In this document: positions 32,642 through 43,710 of the stretch, piece after piece
How the letters are laid out: every line of letters starts with the position of its first letter
How positions within the stretch are numbered: the first letter of the stretch is position 1
Assembly (NCBI GenBank): GCA_029449235.1
Contig: JANATG010000009.1
Span: forward strand, 372,001 to 436,000
Reading direction: 5' to 3'
Source of the DNA: Linnemannia schmuckeri
Taxonomy: Eukaryota > Mortierellomycota > Mortierellomycetes > Mortierellales > Mortierellaceae
DNA: 64,000 nt
The notes under the pieces: model-generated
The model's input: the letters and a program-made list of their open reading frames with translations, nothing else
Database searches by the model: none
What the model was told of the DNA's origin: nothing
Program-made: the position numbers and the translations under genes

Positions 32642-33185
32642 ATCTGTCTGATTTTTTGGATACAAAAAAAATCGTTCTTTACAGTAAAATAACAATATAA
32701 CTTCCTAGTTGTTTTGCACCTCTTGTTGCTATTTGAATGTTGGTGTATGAATGAGGTTGAAGTGGGGTAACTGGACGCGCTGCAATGATCTGCTGTTGGC
32801 TCAATTACCTTGAAACATGCAGGTTGCAGGTGCAGGGCAAAGTCGATTTGATCAGGTACAGTTTCCGGCGTACCTCTTTGCACTTTGTTCATTCCAGTCC
32901 AACATAAAAAAAAAGTCCCCCGTTCCTGGTCAATTCATTCTTTTCCCGTGTGCACCCACCTACCCCACCTTTCCCCCCGTCCTCTGTGTCATCTTACAAT
33001 CTTCCTCTCCGCTCGATTGAAACCAGGGCATCATTTCAATACTAAACAAAATAACCACGTAGAAACCATCAATATAACAACATCCCTTCCTTCACTCACA
33101 AATCGGCATCCATTCCATGGTTCAATTTTAATCTCTATCAGTCCCTTTTCTCGTCATGTATAAAAAAAAAAAATAAGCTCCCATG
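32642..33185. other. convergent intergenic region
   Basis: 3' flanks of RPL10 and the minus-strand mitochondrial gene. A/T-rich then C-rich text (about 32940-33010), no gene seen. Confidence 0.5.
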
Positions 33186-33827
33186 TTACTCGAGCTCCTC
33201 GGCGTTAAGTGCATCCAATTGAGACTTGAGTTCCATGATCTTGAGGCCAATCTTGCGTTGCACATCCAACTTCTGCGCATCGTCCAGATCCTTGAGGAGG
33301 ACATCATAAGCGTCCAGGGTCTCTTGCACAGCCTGGCGGGCTGTCTCCTTGTCGTCGTTGTAGTATACTGATCCGCGTGCCTCTTCTGCGTATTCCAGCT
33401 GCATTATTGGTCCAAAAAAAGAGCGAAGAAAGGAAAGGAGGAGAGAAAGGTGTGTGAGAAAAACTGTCAATTGTCCTGAGGTTGATAGTGAAGTGACAGG
33501 ATTTCGATCAAAGGTCTAATTGATGATGCTGGCAGCGGTTGATGTAGGTACCTCGTCGCGGGCGATCATGAAGAGATCTGTGATATTCTGAACACCCTTA
33601 TCAACATCCGTGCTATCGGCCGCAAAGAGGATCCGCGAAGGTGAGACAAATGTCCTGCTCTGGTACTGCTGCTGTGCAACAACGACTGCGCGGTTGGCAA
33701 GAGTGGCGGGTGTCTGGTGTTGGCGATGGAGGAACGATGCCATGCGAGTAGTGTTGGTTGCTCCGAGACGGAAGAGTGGTGCACACCTGGTGGCGGTCTT
33801 GGTGATGAGTCCTCTGGCAGCGTGCAT
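33186..33827 (-). CDS. small predicted mitochondrial helical protein, family not recognised
   Basis: Two exons: 33552-33827 and 33186-33398, in frame, 162 aa. The first 60 residues are rich in Arg, Ala, Thr and Gln and nearly free of acids (MHAARGLITKTATRCAPLFR), a typical mitochondrial presequence. The rest is acidic and helical: DKGVQNITDLFMIARDE joins across the intron to LEYAEEARGSVYYNDDKETA, then TLDAYDVLLKDLDDAQKLDV, and the tail ends in IMELKSQLDALNAEELE. It has no Cys in the mature part, no membrane segment and no catalytic motif I know. It may be a small matrix assembly or binding protein, but that is a guess. A 48-base poly-A (poly-T on its own strand) lies 63 bases upstream of the start. 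Confidence 0.75.
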
Positions 33828-33890
33828 TGTTGATGTATATGGAATGAGTGATCTGTTTGAAGGAAAGAGACAGAACCAGGACAAAAGTGG

Positions 33891-33938
<48 letters not shown>
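33891..33938 (+). repeat. poly-A run (48 A)
   Basis: An uninterrupted tract in the promoter of the minus-strand mitochondrial gene, where it reads as poly-T. Long dA:dT tracts exclude nucleosomes in fungal promoters. The exact length is likely to vary between clones or assemblies. Confidence 0.9.
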
Positions 33939-33940
<2 letters not shown>

Positions 33941-34172
33941 CCCGACAAATAAGTGTCGTTTGGGCAAATTGATCTTGAGCAGCAATTGATCAATTTACAT
34001 CGACGTCACATAGGAAAGCTATTGATCTTCAGTGGTATCATGTTGTTGATTTAATCGCAGGTGCGCAAAGAAAAAAGCGTCTAAACTGTCATTGGCCCTG
34101 AACATTCTCTCAGGACAATGGCAAAAACAAGCGTGGCGGAACCTGCCGCCATTTAACGAAACGAAACCAATC

Positions 34173-36658
34173 CTACTGCATGATTGAGACCCAGAGCTCG
34201 TCCGAAACTTCCAGAGGGATCAATCCTGTACCGAGTCGCTCGTCGATCAGGTACAGACCCATGCAGAATTGCGCCTTATTCAGTCTTCCAGCATTATCAA
34301 TATCCACCAGATCCCTACGAACATTATGAGAAAGGAAGCGCGCGAGTTAGGGCTGTGAAAGATAGAAGGGTAGCTGGGATCCCGAATGTAATAGAAAAGC
34401 AGCAGAGCACTCTTAATAACATACCAAATCTGTGCAAGAGTAGGCGAGTCCAGTCGACTTCTCACGTAGATAGCATGAACCTTGGCACCTACAGTTGTGC
34501 AAAAAATTTCGATAAAAACAATAGGTGAGTTCCAAAGATAACTTTTATCTGTGATACGCCCGGATCGCGCTCTCCAAAACGCGATTGCTTACCTTCGAGG
34601 TACTCGCCCTTGCAGACGAATCTGAAAAGCTCCTCGTAGCGGCGTCTGGCATCCCGTGAAATGCCAACCCTTTCGGTCGTATTGATGTCTGGCAAGCGAG
34701 TTGGGGGAATGGCGGCTGCTCGAGTCCCCATCGGTGGGTGCTTTATTCCAGTATGATTCTCATGCCATGTCAACGCGTCTTTAAGAATGGATGAACTTGA
34801 TGCAGGTTGGTTCCACGTCTTTACATCATGGCCTGCGACCGCCTTTGCGACTTGGTGGTCCTGCTGAATCTGCGCCGAGATGTCATCTTGGCGTGCCGCG
34901 ACGTCGTCTATGGGAGAAGAGAAGGGGCGTTGACCGGCATCCCTCTGAAGTTTAGCCATTGGTGACTTTTGCAATGTTACTGCCGGAGTAAAGACTGAAG
35001 GTGAAGTTGGGATGGTGTTGGATCGTGCAGGCAGAGGTGGCGGCCTGAAATCGTCCTGAGCGGATGCGACCGGTCTGGCTGCAATAGTCGGTGCAGATTG
35101 CGCAGATGGAAGATTGGGTTCGGCTGCCGCTGTTGCTGCTGTCGGCCTGGGTCCAACCGAATTCAGCTTGACGCCGAATGCCGAGCCCAAAGGCCCGTTC
35201 TGATTCCCAGCGTCCTGGTGAGCAAGATGAGCGGCTCCTGCAGATCGAACAGCGCCCGTCGTAGCAGATCTTGAGAGACCACCGACATTGTTCATTGTTA
35301 CTGATGAGATATTAACTGTTGAATTCAATGCTGATCTGGAAGGTAATGGCAATGGTTGACTGTTCCTGTTGATGGCTGGGAGTGTGGGAAGATCGGCTAG
35401 AACAGCCCTGGTAGCCACAGGGCTGAATCGCACTGGACCGCTGCTATCGTTAGATCCTGGACTAGGTATTGATTGCCCCGCATTCCTGCTAGGAAGTTTT
35501 GGTGGAGTTGACATGGCCTGACGCTCGGACGCAATTTGCTTGACAACGGCAGGCGGCACAGGAGTAGCAGTCTTTTGTTCTACCGGACTGGAGGCCTTTG
35601 ATGTCCTAGCAGATCGGGGTCTGGAAAACGTTGTCAGCTTTGGAACAGGTACCGCCGCATCCGGAACCTGATAGGTGTGCTTACGTTCCGTGTCTGTTTT
35701 TGATGCAGCCGGCGATAATATTGAATCCACAGAACTCGCCGTCGAGGTTCTGGGTGGGAGTGTCGGTCTGGGTACCGCTGAGAGAGGACTACGTGCTGCT
35801 TGGCTTGACATTGACAGAGCCGCCATCCGATCCCGTGCTGATAATCCCGCTCCGGGGGTCGCTACCTTTTCCTGAATAGGGCTTCCTTCATGTACGGTGT
35901 TGCTTCTCTTGGGCAATGCTGGCGGCCCTGGCTGAACTTTATCAAGATCAGAACCTTGGGTATCTGGAGACAAAGTTCCACCGTCCCTCAGAGTCCCATA
36001 CATGGAGTGTGATCCAAGTCCTGGAAGACCGACTTTAGTACCTCCAGCAATAGGTCCAATCCTGTTTGTCGTGTTTACCGGTGCATCGATTGGTGGTACT
36101 GGTCTAGTTCCTGATGGCTGAGTTTGCCTGGCAGGAAGCTGAGGTTTGGATGCTTCTACTACTGGAGTGATGCCGGTAGCCTTGGATGCTGCAGATGTCC
36201 TAGAGGGAAGTTGTGGTGGGAGTTGTGGTTGGACAGATGTCTGATTGGAGCAGGTATCAGTGCAGTGTTCCTGTGGAATCAAGCCAGCGTTACTGGGTTC
36301 ACAACGCACAGGTCAAGATAGGCAGGCAATTACCTCTACTCGGATGAGCTCCACATAGTTATCAGGGAAGAGGCCCTCCTCTCCTGTACGCTCCAGTCGT
36401 CCATGTAGCCATCCATCTTCTGACGTCTCCCTGACTATGATAGTTTTTCGATTGAAGGGAAAGAAAAGTCAGGGGCTGGTTGTCCAAATGTCAACATGGT
36501 GAATAAGGCGAAGTTGCATCTGCCGGGTGTGTATTGCAGGCAAGCAGAGAACTTTGCTGCTTACCATCGGTTAAAATGTCGCCTTCGAGAAAAGTCAGTT
36601 CGGACTCCTCATCGCCATTGCAGTCGAAAATGGCCTTTGCCTGAAGCACCTGCACCAT
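34173..36658 (-). CDS. SH3-linker-EH domain protein, probable endocytic/actin adaptor
   Basis: Five exons: 36565-36658, 36334-36434, 34593-36270, 34425-34488, 34173-34314, in frame, 692 aa. Residues 1-65 form an SH3 domain: ALYDY-like AKAIFDCNGDEESELTF, EGDIL, EDGWLHGRLERTGEEGLFP and the final PDNYVELI. Residues 66-610 are a low-complexity linker rich in Pro, Ser, Ala and Thr with repeated PPLPARSN or LPPRTS type motifs, which are themselves possible SH3 ligands. The last 85 residues form an EH domain split over three exons (YEELFRFVCKGEYLEG, VRSRLDSPTLAQIW, DLVDIDNAGRLNKAQFCMG). EH domains bind Asn-Pro-Phe peptides of endocytic proteins. The SH3-first, EH-last order differs from intersectin-type proteins. 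It lies 307 bases downstream of METTL16 on the same strand. Confidence 0.82.
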
Positions 36659-36965
36659 GTTTGGTTGGTGTCTGCGTGATGTTTGTGTCGTTCGTATGTG
36701 GAGTGTGTGTGTGTGTTAATTCTGGGATGAAGGGTGCGAGTTGATGTCGCTTTGGCGTATTTATTGGCGAGAACTGTGCGAGTGAGAACCAGGGAACAAA
36801 AAGTGCCTTTGCGAGGGTGAGGGTGAGTATTGAAGGTGGGTTTTGAGGGCGATAGCAAGCGGTGAAGGCGAGATGGCAGGGCTGTTGTGAGAGAAAGAGG
36901 GAGATAGAGTGACGAGTGGACAGAGGCAAGATATTGAAAGAGGAAAGGAGTATATGTTATGAAGG
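36659..36965 (-). promoter_or_regulatory. SH3-EH gene promoter and leader
   Basis: Between METTL16 (upstream) and the SH3-EH start, both on the minus strand. CT-rich and CACA-rich when read on the minus strand, with a GTGTGTGT run at 36702-36715 (+). Confidence 0.4.
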
Positions 36966-39252
36966 TTAAGGGGCCTGTTCCTGCATTGTGGTATGGTCCT
37001 GTTGGAACTTGTTGCGAAAGTGCAGGAAGCACGACTCGAACAAAGCACGATCTTCGCCGATTGTCCATGTAAACTCGATCATATGAGAAGCCTGAGCGGG
37101 TGTTGCCGCGCGCTTAGAAGTGCTGGACGATTGCACCTCTGGACAGGTAGACTGGAAGGTCAAAGAGACGCGAATATCAAATTCAAGAACCACTGGCGCC
37201 AACGCACTGTCCGCCACTTCCTTCGCCGTCTTGGATCCCGATTTCTCTCCACCCTTTTCGGCGCTTTCTCTAGCGAGGGCTCTACGGGCAGCTCGTGACC
37301 ACGTATTTCTCTCAGCAGTGCAGTGAAGCACTCGCACCATCGTTGAATCTGTCTCTGAGTCGGTGGCGCCTGAACGATGCTGGATCAACAGCCCATCGAG
37401 CAGATTCTCGATGCTGCGTAGAATAGTTTTTACGGTGGATCCTTTGCACTGGAACGATAGAATCGTTTTCGGTGGCGTTAACTTGATCATCTTGTTGGAA
37501 ATGTGCTGCATTGATGCCTACCAAAATCGAACCGCGTTGAAAACACACGCCTTGTTAGTTGGAAAAGGTCATCGCTTATATAAACAGGAACAAAAAGCGC
37601 TGGCGGACATACCCGTGAAGCGTGCGCGTTTCCATGCGACCAAGCAATGGCCCAGCGTCTGGTCCGGCCTTGCCGAAACGTGGTTAGCGTGTAGTTGAGA
37701 ATCTAGGGTCAGAATGGAGAAGAGCTAAATGTGAGTTTACTCATCAAAGTTGGTAGCTAACGACTGTACCATATGCAGGGACAATGACAGCGGCCGCTAC
37801 CTTTTTCTCTTTGAGATATGCAATGACCGTGTCGACAGAACTACGTTTGCCAAGCATGCTCGTGTACCAGCTAATGAACAGGAGGATTAGTGTTAGTGTA
37901 TACTTTGAGATGGTCGTCAATTTGGTGGCAAACGAGTAACAACAAGCCATGACCTTGTTTCCTTTGTACGTTCAGTCTTACCGTATTCGCTGGCCGTGAA
38001 CGATGCTTTCATCCACCATTTGCTTGACGAACTGAGTCTCTCCTCCAGCAGTGATCATCTCATTGATAGTACCATTGCAGACTGCCGAAGCTTGACCCTC
38101 TTTGCCCTCAAGGCTGTCTTGAATGTCTTGCTCGTCTTTGTAGAACGGTGGATTGCACATACAGAAGTCGTATCTAGCAAATGTAACAGAAGGTGCATTA
38201 GAGACTCGTCCGTTAGGTAAACAGGCGTGTTTGAAGTTGATCGGGTGGTTCAGAATTGTTACCTCTGTTCAGGATCTTTGAACAGGAGTGCAAGAAAAAT
38301 GTCAGTAGAGTTGTTCTTAATGATCCTGATGGCATTATCGAGATGGTTTCTTTTGACGTTGGAGTCAGCGAACGATATGGAGCGGTCGTCAATGTCTATT
38401 AGCATCCAGGTTGGTTGATTATCAGTTGATCGCTCGCATTAATCTCGCGGTAAGTTGATGAATGTGTAGGGAATTCTGAGGGTCTAATTTTGATGTTTAC
38501 CTGTTGCCACCATTTTCCAGTGCATGTTCCTCGAGCATCCAAGTAGAGGATAGATACAGGAGGCGCCCGTGCCACTATAGGCATGAGGGTAGTGACAATA
38601 GCAGTCAGCTTTTTGCTGGAAAGAATGGATAGCATCTGGAAGTGTCTGCGAGATAGGTTTACATACATGTCGATCCCATGAATATCCTTGGTAGAGTCGA
38701 TGTCGAGAAGGTCTTCGATCCAGCAGATGTAATTGAGTCTATTTGGGATCTACTTTCACAAGTAACAGTATGCATTATTAGAGGTACGGTGCTTCGTTTG
38801 GTTCTTTTTGGCTTTACCGCAACAGAACCAACTAGGCGTAATTGATTAACTTACAGGTGGACACAAAGAATCAAGAGGGATTTCCAGATCGAGCGAAAAG
38901 TCTTTCTTGAGGAGGCAGTAGGTCAACTCTCTCAGGGCGGACGGGTCTTGAAAGTTGATAATCCCTCTTGTTCCTGAACCAGAAGTTCCTTTCGACGACT
39001 CGGAGCTCTTCACTGCCACACTACGACAAAAGCAAAAGGTGAAGATGGAATTGCAAGGTCAGTTCTTGTCTTACTCATTCACTTCTTTTTTTGTGCATGA
39101 GAAAAGTGTGAATGCAAAAACCAAGAGAGGAGGTGGACTAACAAGGGTGCGAGAGAAGGATAGAGTTGTGCGAGGGCGACAAAGTCGGGTGGGTTGTTGA
39201 AGTAAGGGTTGTTGGGGTGCATTCCTGTCTCTACCAGTTTCCGTTTTGACAT
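36966..39252 (-). CDS. METTL16: METTL16-type RNA N6-adenosine methyltransferase
   Basis: Family members methylate an adenosine in the U6 snRNA ACAGA box and related hairpins using S-adenosylmethionine. Nine exons: 39143-39252, 38855-39020, 38667-38749, 38501-38574, 38263-38395, 37982-38173, 37762-37870, 37613-37702, 36966-37517, in frame, 502 aa. The N-terminus has PPDFVALAQLYPSLAPF. SAM-binding motif I is GIDIGTGASCIYPLLG, almost the same as in animals. The catalytic NPPF motif is in YDFCMCNPPFYKDEQD, and FRQGRTRRWAIAWS follows. The C-terminal third (after about residue 320) is Ser/Thr/Ala-rich and would correspond to the vertebrate-conserved RNA-binding region, but is shorter. Donors GTTAGT (exon 1) and GTTAGC (exon 7) are non-consensus but needed for frame. 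It starts divergently from ATG22. Confidence 0.9.
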
Positions 39253-39938
<686 letters not shown>

Positions 39939-42096
39939 ATGCGTGTGTCCTTCTCATCTGCTCCGGTTGAGCCCGCCACCAACAGAAAGGAGATTTGGGC
40001 TTGGTACAGCTACGCCTTTGCCAGCGAAGCCTACGTCGTCGTATGTACTCCAACTCCTTAGCAGCCCATGCCTATTTTAAACAGCACCACTCTACCCTAC
40101 AAAAACCTTCAATTGACCACACACTCCTTCTACATGGCATAGGTTGCCCTCACTAGCTTTATTCCTATCACTTTAGAAGCACTCGCATCTCAGGAGGGAC
40201 ATCTTTACGGAACAAACGAGCCTTGTGTCGCTAAACCTGGTAATGCTACGGCAACTGGAGCGCCTCAGAAGGACGAGCGGTTACGGTGTATGATCTCCTT
40301 TGGCCACATGGAAGTCGATACTGCTTCCTTTGTCATGTACCTCACCTCCCTGGCCGTCTTTCTTCAGGTATACAACAAGGATTGATTAGAGTAATTTTTG
40401 ATGTTGATCATGGGTTAATGTGCTCGGACAATTCAGCTCAAATTCTTACCCTCTTTTTTTACACTATTCTAGGCCTTGACCGTCGTGTCGATTAGCTCCA
40501 TGGCTGACCATGGATCATACCGTAAAAAACAACTCGTTGTGTTCTCAGCGCTCGGTTCGGTCGCGACAATGCTTATTGGAGCCATGCCCTATGTATGGAT
40601 GGCAGGCGCCTTGAGTGTAATCGCCAACGTCTCTTTTGGTGCAGGAATCGTCTGCTTCAACGCCTACTTGCCTCTGTTGGTCCGTAATATCGAGCAATTA
40701 CGATTCAAACGGGAGCAATTGATTAAGATTGAAAAGGAGATTGAGGAAGAGACTGAGCAGAGATTGGTGGACAGGAGAAATGACGAGGATACCACTGGAC
40801 TGGCGCTGGCAGACCGGATAGGTGTTACAGAGGTGACTGCAGCATTGGAGGAGGAGGAGGGAAACAGGAGAAGGTCCGACGAACCACTGGTAACAGGAGA
40901 ACCAGTGCCCAGCCAGAGCCTTGAGCAAAAGAAGAGGCTGTGCTCAGATATTTCAGAGCAACTGAACGAGGAGAAAGGTCAGCTCATGGGTCAGATCAGC
41001 GCTCGAGGATTTGCGAGTGGGTACTTCGGAGGAATACTGCTGCTGTTGGTCTGTCTTTACATCTCGTATCTCGACAAGTCGTCCATGTGGTCGCTCAAGT
41101 TTGGAATCTTTCTTTCAGGTCTGTGGTGGTGTATATTCGCGACCCTGGCTGGTGTCTGGTTGAAGGAGAGGCCGGGGCGAGAGCTGATTCTGAGTGACCA
41201 TGACCGGAAACGGGGGTCTCTCTGGGTAGCATCTCGATATGTGGTCTACTCGTGGAACCGTGTCGGAGGCACGATTGTCCAAGCCCGCAAGCTGCCTAAT
41301 GCGTTTGCGTTCCTGATTTCGTGGTTCTTTCTCTCGGATGGTTACACTAGCATTGCGAATGTCGCGCTCTTGTTTGCAAAGACCTCACTCCGACTGTCCC
41401 AGACCCTGCTGATCCTGCTGTCACTCGTGGTTCCAATTTGCGCGTTGATGGGTACCCTGGCGTTCCCTCGCCTCCAGAGGGCGCTTGGGTATGACCAGAA
41501 GCAGATGGTAATGCTGCTGTTGATCTTATTGGTTATGGTGCCGGTGTACGGCACTCTGGGGTTGATCTTGCCCTTTTGGCCCAAGCTATCGTCTGCAAAG
41601 GAGCTTTTTGCCTTGGCTTCCTACTATGGTCTCCTGATTGGAGCCGTCCAAAGGTAAGGCCATTGCTTGTCAGTTGAATCCTGTGAGGTTCTCAGTTGAG
41701 TAAGAGAAACCAGGTTTTTATTCATGGTATCTATCTTCAAACTTGAAAATTTGAACATGCAGTTTCTGTAGGTCGATGTTTGCGGATTTGGTGCCCAAGG
41801 GACGGGAGTCCGAATTTTTCGGTCTGTATGCTATTACGGACAAAGGAAGCAGTTGGCTCGGACCATTGGCGATTGCAGCGATTACGGATGCGACACAGGA
41901 AATACGGTATGCGTTTATTTTCCTGTTGGTGTTGTTGAGTCTCCCTATCCCGATCATCTACTTCGGTGTGGATATGCACCAGGGCCGACTGGATGCCGAG
42001 AAGGCGAGCCAGGAATTATTGCAGAGTCAAGAGGTGCATACTGATCATGGCAGTACGAACGAGGACGAACGAGAGCGACTTCTCTCTGCCGTTTAG
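39939..42096 (+). CDS. ATG22: Atg22-type vacuolar amino-acid effluxer (major facilitator fold)
   Basis: In yeast Atg22 exports amino acids from the vacuole after autophagic breakdown. Four exons: 39939-40040, 40143-40367, 40473-41653, 41763-42096, 613 aa. Family text is plain: KEIWAWYSYAFASEAYVVVA at the first helix, ALTVVSISSMADHGSYRK (charged loop between helices), SFGAGIVCFNAYLPLLVRNI, GFASGYFGGILLLLVCLYIS, and near the end SRSMFADLVPKG-like text with SEFFGLYAITDKGSSWLGP. About twelve hydrophobic helices are seen. A charged cytosolic loop of about 100 residues (RFKREQLIKIEKEIEEETEQ and on) lies between the helical halves. The last intron sits inside the conserved QSFCRSMFADL segment and its removal restores it. 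The start codon follows the TC repeat leader. Confidence 0.92.
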
Positions 42097-43710
42097 AACA
42101 AATAACAACAATAATCAAAGAATAAAAACAACCGAACGAGGTATTTATACAAAGAACAAAGTTTTTGTTTTTACGAGTGCACGTTCCATGTGACCTCACA
42201 TTGAAAAAAACAACAAGGAAGAATGAAGGCTGGTTCGAACAGAAAGATTTCGTGGGCCCCAGGTTTCCTTTTTTGGGTGTATCTCCGGATGACAAAGCTA
42301 GAGTAGACGACGAGGACGAAGAAGGACGATGTGTTCATTTTTCGTTATCTCGGGAAGACGGGATGAATGTGCGGGGAACATAGCACCAGAGCGAGGGAAT
42401 GCCAAGGTATTTATGCATTTTTTTTTTCAGACTTTCTCCAGCAATTGTCGATTGGATTGTGAGCCAAAAAGGAAAAACCATAAGGCCTTCATGAGGGCGC
42501 AGTGCTCGTCATTCATTTTAGGTCGGTTCTTTCTTTCTTTTGTTGTTGTTTGCCTTTTTCAATTGTTGTTGTTGTTCTCCAAGAGGTACTATGCTTGTTT
42601 CGAACCCATAGTCATGGATTGTGGGACGAGGCGAGAGCAGTCACATAGCTCCTTGGGTGGTAAGAAGCGGCTATATGATCGCACCACCCACAAGGTTGCA
42701 GGTTGGACCTACTCCCTTATTCACTTTTTTCGCTTCTTTTCCTTCCTTGATTCCCGCCATACCTGCCCTATACACACACAGCTCATACACTTCATTTCAC
42801 ACGCAATCCATACACACTTCATACCAGTTATCGACAGTGACCCCCCCCCCCCCTCTTACCCCTGCACTTCACCAACACTCACTCTCACAGCTGACAGCCA
42901 GTCTCCAAATACCGAGTTCCCCTGCTCGCTCGCTCGCCTTTTTCTTTCATCTTTTGGCCGGGGTTCCTTTTGATTTCAAATCAACCATAAGTATTCAAAC
43001 AAACAGCAACCATCCGGATCACTTCGTCCTCCTCCGCTTCGCCTTGTTCCTTGAGCTAACTTGCTTGCCCCCTTTGGTTCACATCCTCCACCTGTCGACC
43101 TTTTTTATATTTTTTCGATTTCTTTCGATCGCTTTCGATTTCCCTATTTCTTCTCCCATTTTTCCTTTATACTTCTTCTCTTCCTTCTCTTCTTCCTTCT
43201 CTTCCTTCATCCTCACTCTTCCATTACCTCACTTACTTATTCGTACTCACACACTCCTCTTCACAACGTTCCCTCTTCGTCGTACCCTTGCCCTTTTTCT
43301 ATACTTTTCGTCTTTTGTTTCCCGTCACACACCTTTCTTCCCTCGATAAGCCGTCACTTTTTTTTTTTTTTTTTTGGTTCACACCCACATCCCCCCACCC
43401 CTCTCCATAAAAAAGCGACGCGCGCCAATATTTTTCTTTCGCCCCTTTGAGTTCCCATTTGTTTTTTTCTTTTCTTTTCTTTTCTTTTCTTCTTTTTTCT
43501 TCTTTTGTCAATCCCCTTACTCTCTATTGTTGTCTGGATACACACCTTACACCTTATATACAATTCACACCACCAACAACAACATCAAACAACAACAACA
43601 ACAACAATAACAACAGAGATTGGACTCCACAACCACAACAGCAACAACTACACCTACTATTACACTTTACAACTACACCTACAACAACCAGGAAACAACT
43701 CGCAACCATC
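42097..43710. other. 1.6-kb region upstream of XPO1
   Basis: No gene supported. 3' flank of ATG22, then a long, strongly skewed XPO1 upstream region: poly-C (about 42841-42853), CT-rich text (42900-43350), poly-T (about 43361-43375), TTTTC repeats (43460-43490) and CAACAA-rich text just before the ATG (43575-43700). The CAA-rich leader is of the unstructured kind favoured for translation start. Confidence 0.5.

Noticed and set aside
42329..43349. Frames of 214 and 242 codons upstream of XPO1
   Set aside because: They run through CT-rich leader and poly-C/poly-T tracts; low-complexity only.
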